Notes under the pieces: generated by a model
Told to the model about the DNA's origin: nothing
Seen by the model: the letters and a program-made list of their open reading frames with translations, nothing else
Database searches by the model: none
Translations under genes and position numbers: made by a program
Shown here: positions 1 to 8,270 of the stretch, in pieces
Numbering within the stretch: position 1 is the stretch's first letter
Layout: each line of letters starts with the position of its first letter
Source: Alphaproteobacteria bacterium
Lineage (GTDB): Bacteria > Pseudomonadota > Alphaproteobacteria > DSM-16000 > Inquilinaceae
Assembly (NCBI GenBank): GCA_028277405.1
Contig: JANQGH010000068.1
Location: forward strand, 20,761-84,760
Direction of reading: 5' to 3'
DNA length: 64,000 nt

Positions 1-266
1 TGGCGGATCGCGCCGCTTACAAGGCGGCCTTGCGCGAAGCCGGCGTTCTCCTCGGCCTGTTGCAAGCGGATCCCACGCGTTGGTTCGGCCAGACCTCCGG
101 AGAAGATCGAGAGATGACCAGGGTCCAGCATCTGGTTGAAGCACGGCAGGCCGCTCGATCAGCACGAGACTATGCAACTGCGGATCGGATCCGCGATGAG
201 CTCGCTGCGTCTGGCATCACCGTTGAGGATCGCGCGGACGGTTCGGTGTGGCTGAGAACGGCCTGA
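1..266 (+). CDS. cysS: Cysteinyl-tRNA synthetase, C-terminal end (5' truncated by window)
   Basis: Reading frame is open from base 3 and ends at 266. The last 88 residues match the C-terminal anticodon-binding region of class I cysteinyl-tRNA synthetase: LLQADPTRWF, then a helix with EARQAARSARDYATADRIRDEL, then the closing GITVEDRADGSVWLR, which is characteristic of CysRS tails. The enzyme charges tRNA-Cys in the cytoplasm. The catalytic domain (HIGH, KMSKS) lies outside the window. This is the only clear housekeeping gene at the left edge, so accessory DNA begins to its right. Confidence 0.93.
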   Translation, partial: ADRAAYKAALREAGVLLGLLQADPTRWFGQTSGEDREMTRVQHLVEARQAARSARDYATADRIRDELAASGITVEDRADGSVWLRTA

Positions 267-515
267 TGGCTATTGAACCCTCTGTCGCGCATTCGAGCGT
301 TTGAGAAAGTCTTCATGGTCCAGATCACGCTGCCTGACGCCGTCCAAACCTATTGCCCAGGTTTCCGAGGCGCAGATGGCAAGATCGTCACGCGTGGACA
401 GCCCGAAGCGCTTGATCCGATTAGGCATGACCCCATGCATGCGATCGCCGAGGCCGGTTGTGGCTAGGGGCAAGGGCAAAGTGCAACTTTCAAAATCCGA
501 GGCGGGGTGACAGCG

Positions 516-725
516 ATGCAGTCTCTAAGGACCTACGACGACTGGAGGCATTGCATCACCGAGCTTTGTCGCCTTCCGCTGACACGTGATTATGTTGAAC
601 AGCGTCTCGCGGCGCTACGCGACCCCGCTGACCACGGAACGCAGAAACTCCTCGCAGCTTGGGGCGAGGACCATCTGGCACGTGTGATCGGCTGGTTCGA
701 GCAGGCGGAGCGTGAACTGCAATAA
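516..725 (+). CDS. Small conserved hypothetical protein
   Basis: About 69 residues, beginning MQSLRTYDDW and ending in FEQAERELQ. It is acidic, Trp-rich and predicted helical, with a single Cys pair (HCITELC) near the N-terminus and no membrane segment. It resembles, from memory, small alphaproteobacterial proteins with a YDDWxHCIT start and an RVIGWFE end; their function is unknown to me. A GTG at 507 could add three residues; a GAGG at 499-502 is closer to that GTG. It stands alone between cysS and a non-coding stretch. Confidence 0.6.
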   Translation: MQSLRTYDDWRHCITELCRLPLTRDYVEQRLAALRDPADHGTQKLLAAWGEDHLARVIGWFEQAERELQ

Positions 726-1274
726 TCCTCGTGGCGACTTGGCTCTTCGGCCCCTCGATGGCAACGCGCGGGACCATCGCCCTTGAAGCGAACAGATGGA
801 TTCTCAGGGTCTAGTCGTTTGAGTGGTATGCATGAGCATCACGGTTTCGAAGCAAGATTGACCTGGTGGAAGAGAGTGTCGCGGGGCTGCTCTGCCTCTC
901 ACATGGCCGATCCGGGTCACGAGCGGCGGAGCGCCGATTTATCGCAGCTGATGTATATTGGCGTCCATATTGCAGGAAGGCGCCCGATGGACCGCTCATA
1001 GTCGGTATTTGCCGACCTTCAACGATCACACGCCGGCCAACCTACCAGTTCAAGGCCCATGATGGATGTCTGCGACGGTTAGAGTTGGGCCATCCGCAGA
1101 TTGGCTCATACTCGCCGTTGGGATGCTGCCACTTCGTATTGCTTCTAATCTAGCCCAAGCGACACCCGACACCTGACCATCGTGTGCTTGGTCCACCTTG
1201 CGCCACGGCGAATGGCAGCAATCGGGAAGGCGCCTCCAGCATTGTGACTTGCTTGCAATGGCAGGTTTGGGCCA
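726..1274. other. Gene-free stretch left of the IS1182 element
   Basis: About 550 bases with only short open frames of unremarkable composition on both strands. I recognise no gene, RNA or repeat here. It may be degraded accessory DNA next to the insertion sequence. Confidence 0.5.
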
Positions 1275-2933
1275 AGGTTGTGTGGAAACAGCCAGATGCG
1301 GTCAGCAAATTTGTCGTACGGCGGATCTGACCGCGGATTGTTGGGATTTCCTGTTTTCAGCAGTCTGAGCGGGCGCCTCGCGATCTCAGGAGCGCCTTTT
1401 TCAGAGATTTCGGGCAAATGGCACCACAAAGCTCCTTCAGGCAGCGAGTGCCTTGAGCAGCTGGCGCACACCGATCATGTTGATCAGACGCTTGATGTTG
1501 TAGGCAAGGACGTGGAGTGCCATCTCGGTGCGCACATTCTTCATCCTGCGCATCTGGAAATGGGTAGCGCCCATCCAGGCCTTGATCGTGCCGAAGGGGT
1601 GCTCGACCGTACACCGGCGCATCCGCATCATGTCCGGCGTTTCATCCATCCGGACATACATCGCCTCGATCAGATGTTCGTGCTCCCAGCGAGTAATACG
1701 ACGTTCCTTGCCGGTCGTGCAGCGCGCCTTCAAAGGACAATACTGGCAATCGTTCTGCCAATAACGACGATGCATCAATCCGCCTTCCTCGCGGCTGTAA
1801 CGGTAGGTCAGCACCTTTCCTGCTGGGCAAGTGTAGGTGTCAGCCACGGCGTCGTAGATGAAGTCCGCCTTGACGAACATGCCCTTCTTGCGATTGCCCG
1901 AGGTTTCCGGCCTTGGCACCGTCGCGGTGATCCCATCCTCATGACAGGCAAGAAGCTCGGCCCCGTTGAAGTAGCCCCGGTCAGCGATGGCATCAAGCTT
2001 CTGTGCCTTCAGGGCCGTCTTGGCTGCCCGGGCCATCGGTGCCAATTGCGCCCTGTCGTTGCCGATGTTGGTGACCTCGTGCGCCACGATCAAATGCGTC
2101 TCGATGTCGACCGCCGTCTGGACGTTGTAGCCGACAAGCCCGGTGCCCTTGCCATAAGTGGCCATGGAGCGTGCATCAGGGTCGGTGAGAGATATCTGAC
2201 CGTCGGGCGTATCCTTCAGCCGTCTGTCGATCCCTTCCAGACGCCGCACCTCCTGGCGAACGCGAGCTAGTTTCTCTTTGAGGCGTTCCACCTTTGTGAC
2301 TACGGCCTCAGATTGCTCATGACGGTCAGCCCGGGTCATCTCCTCCAGATACCGGGCCGCGCTGTCTTCAAGATGGCTGATCCGCAGCTTCACCTTGCCG
2401 GCGGTGAAGTTCCGGTCCCGGTGATTGACCGCCTTGAACTTACTTCCGTCTATGGCAACGCTGGTGCCGGTCAACACGCCAATCTGGCGACACAGCTCGA
2501 CGAACCGGGCGCAGGCCCAGCGGATCGCCAGGCCGTTGTCCCTCCGGAAATCGGCGATCGTCTTGTGGTCCGGTGCCAGCCTGCCAGTCAGCCACATCAC
2601 TTCGATATTGCGTCCGGCTTCCCGCTCGAGCCGGCGGCTGGACGGAACGCGGTTCAGATAGCCGTAGATGAAAAGCTTCAGAAGAACAGACGGGTGATAC
2701 CCGGGTCGGCCGGTTCTTGCCGGTGCCGTGCGCCCAAATCCAGCATCCGAAAGATCCAACGCATCGACAAAGGCGTCGATTACCCGAACCGGATGATCCT
2801 CACCAATCCAGTCCTCAAGCTGTTCTGGAAAAAGCGCGACCTGCCCGCGGTCAATACCCTCGATATAACCCGACATACCCGCCTCCAGTTATTAGATACG
2901 AGTATACAACAGGCACGGGTTTCCACACAGCCT
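1275..2933 (-). mobile_element. IS1182-family insertion sequence, apparently complete
   Basis: The element carries a full transposase gene (1437-2876) between terminal inverted repeats. The left end reads aggttgtgtggaaac (1275-1289) and the right end (2919-2933) is its reverse complement with one mismatch (14 of 15). About 1.66 kb is a normal size for IS1182-family elements. I see no target duplication in the few bases outside the repeats. The right end sits about 7 bases beyond the stop codon of the HNH endonuclease gene, so that gene was not interrupted. Confidence 0.82.
1437..2876 (-). CDS. IS1182-family transposase
   Basis: 479 residues, full length for the family. The N-terminal part (about 1-120) is the DUF772-type region (ALFPEQLEDWI, HPSVLLKLFIYGYL). 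The DDE catalytic core follows: first Asp in VAIDGSKFKAVN, second Asp in AIADRGYFNGAE, and Glu in the C-terminal TVEHPFGTIKAWMG segment. A zinc-like Cys cluster (CPAG, CQYCPLKARC) lies between, as is usual. It cuts and pastes the surrounding element. The reading frame is undamaged, so it could be active. Its start is followed by about 55 bases to the right terminal repeat, which must hold its promoter. Confidence 0.93.
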   Translation of the reverse strand: MSGYIEGIDRGQVALFPEQLEDWIGEDHPVRVIDAFVDALDLSDAGFGRTAPARTGRPGYHPSVLLKLFIYGYLNRVPSSRRLEREAGRNIEVMWLTGRLAPDHKTIADFRRDNGLAIRWACARFVELCRQIGVLTGTSVAIDGSKFKAVNHRDRNFTAGKVKLRISHLEDSAARYLEEMTRADRHEQSEAVVTKVERLKEKLARVRQEVRRLEGIDRRLKDTPDGQISLTDPDARSMATYGKGTGLVGYNVQTAVDIETHLIVAHEVTNIGNDRAQLAPMARAAKTALKAQKLDAIADRGYFNGAELLACHEDGITATVPRPETSGNRKKGMFVKADFIYDAVADTYTCPAGKVLTYRYSREEGGLMHRRYWQNDCQYCPLKARCTTGKERRITRWEHEHLIEAMYVRMDETPDMMRMRRCTVEHPFGTIKAWMGATHFQMRRMKNVRTEMALHVLAYNIKRLINMIGVRQLLKALAA

Positions 2934-2939
2934 CGGCCG

Positions 2940-3851
2940 TTAACGCTTGAAGCTGTTATCCCGATGCCAGATCAGAAATTCACGCCGCGGCCGATCTGCT
3001 GGGCGTTCAGGTACCAAGAGTTTACCCGAAGAGTTAATCATCGAGTTCACTGCATCTGGATCATTGGATTGCCTCGAGACGAGTATCGCAAAGTCATCTG
3101 ATACGCCAACCAACCCTCTGTCGAACATCCAGTGCGCCGTGCCAGATAGAGCGATCCCGTTGCTTACGATGTCAGGGCCATCTTGTTCGACTGGTCTGAT
3201 GTGCGCTGCCTCAACCTCTGCACGACCACTACCATTGATCAGCCGCAATCCCGTAATGGCACAGCGTTCACCATAGGCTCGGAGTACAGTTTTTCGAAAA
3301 TTGCGATCACGTACAGCCCGATTGGTCAGCTGATTGATGCGCACTCTCGGCGATGCGTTTTGGAATGGACTCTGCGCTTCTCTAATGCCATTCAGCTCCA
3401 CGGCCAGATCTATCCGGGGCAAGAAATCGTCGTCACGGCCCAGGCCACGTTCAACGATTCGGGCAAAGTCTGCCGGAGAGAGTGTTCGGACCGCTGCCTG
3501 AGCCCGTCCTGAGACTTTCCCATGGTCATTCAAAAGACCCTGCTCGACCATCGCACCGGCTTCACGAAACGGTACAGGATCACCAAAGTCGAGATACGTC
3601 CCGGGCTCTATCACCGCTAAATGCATGTCAGCATTCCTAGGGTCGGAAACAATCTCCTGAACTTTGGCCGCTGCGAAGTAGCCCTTTGTGTCTCTTACCT
3701 TGCTGGGTTCGAGGTAAACGATCCAATCGCCCTCACACTTTTGAACACGTGTCAGATACTGCTTTGGGAACTGGTATCGTTCCGACGGCACGTCGTCGTA
3801 GATTGAATCGGTCCGGTGAATGAACACTGCAAATGCCATACCCCCAAACAT
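2940..3851 (-). CDS. HNH endonuclease (putative restriction-type nuclease)
   Basis: 303 residues. The N-terminal half (FIHRTDSIYDD, then YQFPKQYLTRV) is a conserved region found in a family of stand-alone putative restriction endonucleases. The C-terminal half has an HNH core: YGERCAITGL, then EAAHIRPVEQDGPD, then NGIALSGTAHWMFDRG, supplying the Cys/His and the H-N-H catalytic residues. It should cut DNA, perhaps as a defence nuclease. ATG at 3839 (MAFAVF) is an alternative start and matches the usual N-terminus of the family better. No methyltransferase gene is adjacent. The IS1182 element lies just downstream. Confidence 0.85.
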   Translation of the reverse strand: MFGGMAFAVFIHRTDSIYDDVPSERYQFPKQYLTRVQKCEGDWIVYLEPSKVRDTKGYFAAAKVQEIVSDPRNADMHLAVIEPGTYLDFGDPVPFREAGAMVEQGLLNDHGKVSGRAQAAVRTLSPADFARIVERGLGRDDDFLPRIDLAVELNGIREAQSPFQNASPRVRINQLTNRAVRDRNFRKTVLRAYGERCAITGLRLINGSGRAEVEAAHIRPVEQDGPDIVSNGIALSGTAHWMFDRGLVGVSDDFAILVSRQSNDPDAVNSMINSSGKLLVPERPADRPRREFLIWHRDNSFKR

Positions 3852-4325
3852 GACTGGGGATCACCGTATTGCAAATTCGTTAAGCTCTTGAATGCGCCAA
3901 ATGTTCACTGTTCGGAAGCTGACCAGCGGCTGACGTGACCTGAAGCAATGATCTGTATCGACCGAAAACCTCATATTGCTTCGGTCCTTGCCAGGTCGAC
4001 CCATTGACGTCCTCGATCGGGATAGGCTTCCGAATCTGACTAATGTGGCGCTCGTGCATTCTGTTCCGACGATTTTCCGCAAGGATGCTGGGGGCATCCA
4101 TCGCTAAACGTCAGGCGAAGGCCGCTGATGCGCCCCGGGGTAAGGACTCACCTATTCAACGTAGCGGCGGCCGGTCCGACGAAAAAGGTGTGGGACTAAC
4201 GCTGGATTTAATTAGGCAATAGCCAGTTCAAGGTCTCACGGAAGCATTCGGCAGAATCAGAGCTGCCGTTCCCGAAAAACTCTGGAACCCCTCAACACGC
4301 CGAGGAGCAACAGCTTGAGCGTCGC
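3852..4325. other. Mostly gene-free stretch with one doubtful small frame
   Basis: The minus strand has an open frame at 3880-4101 (73 residues, ATG start, containing MHERHISQIRKPIPIEDVNG). It looks more protein-like than its surroundings but I do not recognise it. It ends about 30 bases upstream of the HNH gene on the same strand, so it could be a small companion gene or a remnant. Nothing else is supported. Confidence 0.3.
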
Positions 4326-4600
4326 TCAATCAACTGGGTTCGTATCATGTTGCGTGAAGTAGTCATGACATTCGTTGGGGATGAACATGTCGACGGCTTG
4401 GGCGATGGCGTTACGGAGGCCGTTGACAGTGCGGGCCGCGATGGCCGTAAGGAAGGCGTTGAAATTGAAGAAAGCAAATCGGATCGGATTAAAATCTGTA
4501 CTGTCGGGCGGCAGGAGGCGCAACTCGACCCCGGCGCTTTCGATGGCTCGGCGAAAGGCGGTAGATTTATGGGCGCGTACTGGTGCCGCACGACCAACGA
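4326..4600 (-). pseudogene. IS630-family transposase remnant, C-terminal part
   Basis: The minus-strand frame ending at 4326 encodes HKSTAFRRAIESAGVELRLL, then PPDSTDFNPIRFAFFNFNAF, and ends near NECHDYFTQHDTNPVD. This matches the last 80-90 residues of IS630 transposases, where LPPYSPDFNPIE contains the final catalytic acidic residue. Here PYSP has become PDST and the final E is R, so it is inactive. Upstream of about 4600 the frame is broken and similarity is lost. A matching N-terminal fragment lies at 7197-7408 on the same strand. Confidence 0.72.
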
Positions 4601-5456
4601 AAGAACAATGCCTTCGTCGGAGCGCTCAATCCCCAAGGCCTAAGCGAGCCCGTGCTTCCTGACGGGCCTTTGCATGTCGGCCGCATTGCCAGCCCATGTC
4701 GGGCAGGTTCTTCGCGCCAACAATCAAGACCGGCGGTATATTCAACGCGGACAACTTGCGCGCCTATCAACCGACTGGCATCCGGCAGCTTTGCCTGTGG
4801 CGCATAGTCAAGCTGGCACGGAGTGAGAAGCTGTTTCCAAGTGAGAGCCGGCCGCAGCTCAGCCAAAAAAAGATTCCGCAATTCCGCGCGCTGAAAAAAG
4901 TGACCATCCCAACGGTATCTCGCGTCTGATCTGGAGAGATTGAAGCCCCCCTCCCCACTCTTGGCAGCGAGCCGAGCGCCCCAGCATCTACCGCACGATG
5001 ATAGCCAGCCAGCGCTCCAAAGATCGACGATCGCGCCAGGCTCGCTCACCGCGCCGTGCTGCTGCTACGCTTGATCTGATCATGCCTATAGAGGCCAGAC
5101 TTGCTGCGCCTGCACCTGATGCTCAATGGTGAGGTTCGGAGCGAAGGGCATAGGACGACCACCCTCAGCGAAAGCCAAGGTTGGTCCCCGTGCCCTTGCG
5201 TACAGCCATGCTCAACGGAGCCGGTCTATCGCTTTAGGCCCCCTGGGTCGCTTGCACCCCGCCCAGAGGTTGGCCGCTACGTCACGACACCGGGTGTGGT
5301 GTCGGGGGTCAGGCTTCGGCCTTTCGGACTGCCCGTGGCATGTGACCCCACCCCGTGGTATGCCATCTACGCGTTTGGCGCCACCGTCTTTAAACCGTCC
5401 ACCAAAGGCGACCCCACGCTTAACGCGCGGGGCGGCTGTTCATCCCCTTTCGTTGA
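4601..5456. other. Gene-free stretch inside accessory DNA
   Basis: Open frames exist, the longest a 160-residue minus frame ending at 4567, but none has recognisable motifs or convincing composition. Part may be decayed IS630 sequence. The 5220-5450 portion is GC-rich and lies just downstream of the small-protein operon, so it could hold its 3' untranslated region. I see no definite hairpin with a T-run. Confidence 0.4.
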
Positions 5457-5918
5457 TTACGGCTCCGGCCCATCGAGTTGCCCTTGCCCATCCGCACAAG
5501 CCTGACCGCCTGTGGGCCGGAGGGCGATGCCACGGGCGCGATCGAGCAAACACTCAACGATCGAGAGCTGCTCTACGCTCAGCTTGTCCCGGCCCTGGAT
5601 GTCCGCAAGAAACCGGACCTCCCAATCGCTAAAGAAACCGCGAAACCGCATCGCGACCTCGACGACATCGTCAAGCGTTACAGGCTCAACCCAACCGGCA
5701 CGGCCGCAACGGTCTGCGTCGCACCGCCGACCCGACGGCGCGTTCAGTTCAGCGACCAAGTCATGCAGGTCCAAGTCAGCAGCCTTCAAAGTTCGCCGGA
5801 TCGCGGCCGGTGACGCCACGATCTCACCGTCCTGATCGGATCCCGAGCGCGGAACCAGTTTGTTGATCTTGCGCAGGACATCGAAGATGGTGGGCATCGG
5901 TCGTCGCTTCTGGTTCAC
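5457..5918 (-). CDS. Hypothetical protein of the integrative element
   Basis: Up to 153 residues, from a GTG at 5918 (ATG alternative at 5897, giving MPTIFDVLRK). The segment FDVLRKINKLVPRSGSDQDG, followed by VASPAAIRRTLKAADLDLHD, resembles small proteins commonly encoded beside AlpA-type regulators and phage-like primases in alphaproteobacterial islands. A second conserved-looking part (RFRGFFSDWEVRFLADIQG) follows. It is soluble with no signal peptide. It is the last gene of a three-gene minus-strand unit (6886 to 5457) and starts 6 bases after the AlpA-like gene stops. Function unknown. Confidence 0.7.
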   Translation of the reverse strand: MNQKRRPMPTIFDVLRKINKLVPRSGSDQDGEIVASPAAIRRTLKAADLDLHDLVAELNAPSGRRCDADRCGRAGWVEPVTLDDVVEVAMRFRGFFSDWEVRFLADIQGRDKLSVEQLSIVECLLDRARGIALRPTGGQACADGQGQLDGPEP

Positions 5919-5924
5919 TAAGGA

Positions 5925-6179
5925 CTACGCCGCGTCATCGCCCGCGTCCGAAGAACTGGACAGCAGGCGGCCAAGGCGCTGCTCAGCCCAATCGTTCAAC
6001 TCGCTGAGCGGATAGAGCGGCACCCGCCCAAACTTGTGATAGCGCGGCCCACCGCCAACGCTGGCCATTTTCGCCAGAGTCGCCGGCGCGATGTTGATGC
6101 CGAATTTCCAATCGAGGTATTGGCTCGCCTCTTTCCGGCGCAAGCGCGGCCGGTCGAGGTGGCGCGGGAGGTCGGTCAT
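5925..6179 (-). CDS. AlpA/excisionase-like helix-turn-helix DNA-binding protein
   Basis: 84 residues. It begins MTDLPRHLDRPRLRRKEASQ and continues through YLDWKFGINIAPATLAKMAS to GPRYHKFGRVPLYPLSELND, the winged-helix pattern of MerR/AlpA-type excisionases in which a short helix pair is followed by a K/R-rich strand contacting DNA. Such proteins direct excision or activate the integrase of integrative elements. The ATG overlaps the stop of the upstream 248-residue gene (ATGA at 6176-6179), showing translational coupling. The integrase for the element lies upstream at 8271-9533. Confidence 0.8.
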   Translation of the reverse strand: MTDLPRHLDRPRLRRKEASQYLDWKFGINIAPATLAKMASVGGGPRYHKFGRVPLYPLSELNDWAEQRLGRLLSSSSDAGDDAA

Positions 6180-6886
6180 TTGGCGCCCTCCTCTTCGTCG
6201 CGTTTCGCAATGTACTCCTCGATCTCCAAGCGGCGCCTGGCCCGCTCGACAGGGTCGTCGCTGAAGTTCGAAGGATCGGTGGGGTCAAGCGGACGCCCCT
6301 CATCGTCGTACCCGGCATACCGGCATTGGTCGATGTCGACGCCGCGATCAACGCGGTCGCGGCCCCAAGCCCCGATGTACGCGTTAAGAGCTTCCTGAAT
6401 GAGAGCGCCAGCGTCGAACACGCTGCTGTCGTAGGCCTTCAAGTACGAAATGCTGAAATCGCGCCGCTTGACCAACTCGAAGAAGGCGAAGGACCCGTTC
6501 CACAAGGCGGCATACACGATCAGCCATTGATCCTGCTCACGCACCTGATCGTGGTGAGACACGCTTTCGACCATATCGGTCATGATCGTCGCCACCTTGT
6601 CGGCGATTGCACCCGCAAACTCGTAGCCCCGCCCGCTGGCGCTTACCTCCCTCATGGTTCTCAGCATCGTCGCTGATTTCAGGCTATAGAGCCTGGGGGC
6701 CGTCTTCGCCGGCCCGCTCTTGCGAAACGGCAACATCTTCGCGTCGGAAACATTGCCCAAAAACCGCCGCACCTTGGGATCCCGATGCTGTCCGATCGCC
6801 GCAAGATCGCAAACCTGAATCGGATTGAGCCAATACCTATTCAGTTCATCGACCGTGAGATCGGGAAGGTGCCTCGCGAGCTTCAT
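6176..6886 (-). CDS. Hypothetical protein of the integrative element
   Basis: 236 residues from the ATG at 6886 (MKLARHLPDLTVDELNRYWL); a GGAG lies about 10 bases upstream. A TTG at 6922 could add 12 residues. It has no membrane segment. The middle is rich in aromatic and acidic residues (DQWLIVYAALWNGSFAFFEL) and the C-terminus is highly charged (RRRLEIEEYIAKRDEEEG). I do not recognise the family. As first gene of the unit leading to the AlpA-like gene, it may be a replication or regulatory factor of the element. A palindrome at 6933-6950 sits upstream. Confidence 0.65.
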   Translation of the reverse strand: MKLARHLPDLTVDELNRYWLNPIQVCDLAAIGQHRDPKVRRFLGNVSDAKMLPFRKSGPAKTAPRLYSLKSATMLRTMREVSASGRGYEFAGAIADKVATIMTDMVESVSHHDQVREQDQWLIVYAALWNGSFAFFELVKRRDFSISYLKAYDSSVFDAGALIQEALNAYIGAWGRDRVDRGVDIDQCRYAGYDDEGRPLDPTDPSNFSDDPVERARRRLEIEEYIAKRDEEEGAK

Positions 6887-6932
6887 CAGCCCAAACTCCA
6901 AGAAGTACACCCTGGCTTCCAAAAGTCAGCAT

Positions 6933-6950
6933 CTAACTACATGAAGTTAG
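6933..6950. promoter_or_regulatory. 18-bp palindrome, candidate operator
   Basis: The sequence ctaactacatgaagttag is an inverted repeat with exact 6-base arms (ctaact / agttag) around acatga; only one symmetric pair mismatches. It lies 47 bases upstream of the ATG at 6886 and 11 bases upstream of the alternative TTG. Position and symmetry fit a repressor or activator site controlling the AlpA-containing unit. No binding protein is known to me. Confidence 0.5.
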
Positions 6951-7014
6951 TTGCCTCCAGGAGACCAGAATCCGCGCCTCATTGCAAGGCCCTATCGGAT
7001 GGCAGCCAGTTGGA

Positions 7015-7200
7015 TCAGCGGCCAACCTCCATCTCGTTATCGTGATCGTCTTCCAAGTCTTCGACATCGGACCCGAGCGCCGACTGCTGGTCGGCCTGCG
7101 CAACGCTGACCGCCATCACGATCACGTTGCGAGGCCAAGAGCGAACCAAGTCAGCTCGCCGCAAAGCATCCAAAATGAGGTCCTGAGTCGACCGAGTCAT
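7015..7200 (-). CDS. Doubtful small protein
   Basis: 61 residues, MTRSTQDLILDALRRADLVR and onward, ending in an acidic tail (DVEDLEDDHDNEMEVG). Its ATG overlaps the stop of the broken IS630 N-terminal frame (7197-7200). The tail is strongly charged and could be chance. I do not recognise it, and it may simply be a continuation of the decayed transposase in another frame. Confidence 0.22.
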   Translation of the reverse strand: MTRSTQDLILDALRRADLVRSWPRNVIVMAVSVAQADQQSALGSDVEDLEDDHDNEMEVGR

Positions 7201-7408
7201 CGCCCGGCCTGCGCCTCGACCCAACCGGAGCGGTGGTCGCCGCCCAACGGACCGGGCCGCGCGTCGCCCTGCCGGCGCGCCAGCGCACGCCATCGGCTAA
7301 CTCTGGCCGCGCTGACGCCGAAGCGTGCTGCCGCCACTTGGCAGCTGGCACCTCGGCGACGGCAGTCAGAAACCGCGTGCGTAGATCGACTGAAAGAGCT
7401 TTCGACAT
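7197..7408 (-). pseudogene. IS630-family transposase remnant, N-terminal part, frameshifted
   Basis: The frame from 7408 reads MSKALSVDLRTRFLTAVAE, the start of an IS630 transposase. It then leaves frame; the rest of the helix-turn-helix continues two bases over as ASCQVAAARFGVSAARVSRW, then RALARRQGD and PLGGDHRSG, ending at a TGA at 7197. In intact relatives these two parts are continuous (a QAAxRFGVSxxxVSRW helix-turn-helix). A small insertion or deletion near 7350 therefore killed the gene. The DDE domain is missing here; a C-terminal piece lies at 4326-4600. Confidence 0.72.
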
Positions 7409-7773
7409 ACCTGCCGGCCTCCTTTCCGGCCGACAGTTTAAATCAGATCAAGGCCCGTCTGTGATTCCCTTCAATTCACTCAGATCGGTGGACACTCTAG
7501 AGGAGAAGATGACCCGCCCTAGCCTCCACGCGATCGTGAGAGCATCACATCGCGATGAGTCTTATCTGGTGAAGGTTCGACGGCAACAACAACAGCCTAG
7601 CTCTCGCCAATCGAGTTCGAGTGTCTGAGTTGGTCTGACCGCCTCGATCCGGCCAACCCGCCGTCTAGCCCGCTGCACCCATTGGCGTTCGCAGGTACAT
7701 GCTAGAATCTGCCGGCATAGACGATGAAAAGGCTCAAGACCATACTGGATAGAGGCAGCCGTGACCTCACACT
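7409..7773. other. Gene-free stretch
   Basis: About 365 bases between the IS630 remnant and the HEPN-like gene. It contains short frames only, with a few CAA repeats near 7583. I see no gene, RNA or clear terminator. Confidence 0.45.
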
Positions 7774-8268
7774 CTAGACATGCAAAGGAGTTCTTGGCCG
7801 GAACGTCCAGCCAACTGACTTCGAGATCGCTTCAAGCAGTTTGTAGACTAAGCGCTGAAGCGGACCAAAAACTGGATACGTCTTTGCCCCCGTCACGATG
7901 TATCGGAGTTCGGCGGAAACATGCGGATCGTTGATCAGGCCGAGTACGCCAAGTTCGTCTGGCGACAACTGAACATGATCAAGAACGCCTTTTTGCACGG
8001 CACGTTCCCAACACTTTTCGAGATCATACCCGAGCGCCTTCGTCTCACCGAGACTGCATCCCTGGCTTCTGAGAAACGACTTTAGGATCAGCTCGATCGC
8101 GTGTGCCATCATGAACATCACCGATGCCGGAGCCACGTTTTCGTGGCCGGGCTTTTCACCAATCACGTCGTCGGCCGCTACGCCAGCCTCATAGTACTCG
8201 CAAGCATAGCGGGCTAGGCCCACCGCCTTTGTGCGTTCGTCGTCGTTCTGGGCGCGCTTTTGAGACAT
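7774..8268 (-). CDS. HEPN-like hypothetical protein
   Basis: 164 residues, nearly all helix-forming. The core APASVMFMMAHAIELILKSF followed by LRSQG and LGYDLEKCWERA resembles HEPN-type helical bundles (A-x-E-L-x-L-K-x-F helix, then a K/H-D-L element). I cannot find a convincing R-x(4-6)-H catalytic motif, so nuclease activity is not shown. It begins 2 bases after the integrase stops on the same strand, so the two are probably co-transcribed. A role in element maintenance or anti-phage defence is inference from domain type and location. Confidence 0.68.
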   Translation of the reverse strand: MSQKRAQNDDERTKAVGLARYACEYYEAGVAADDVIGEKPGHENVAPASVMFMMAHAIELILKSFLRSQGCSLGETKALGYDLEKCWERAVQKGVLDHVQLSPDELGVLGLINDPHVSAELRYIVTGAKTYPVFGPLQRLVYKLLEAISKSVGWTFRPRTPLHV

Positions 8269-8270
8269 CT

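Noticed and set aside
270..479. Minus-strand frame of 69 codons after cysS
   Set aside because: Some protein-like composition, but no recognised family, start signal or partner.
1278..2270. 330-codon plus-strand frame across the IS1182 element
   Set aside because: Opposite the transposase, with no motifs; the transposase carries the DDE residues.
2902..2907. GTATAC core like those at 37285 and 37477
   Set aside because: It lies within the IS1182 end region and lacks the TTGT half-site symmetry in context; likely chance.
7197..7408. IS630 made by programmed frameshifting, hence active
   Set aside because: The DDE domain is missing downstream and the C-terminal piece has lost its last catalytic Glu, so decay explains it better.
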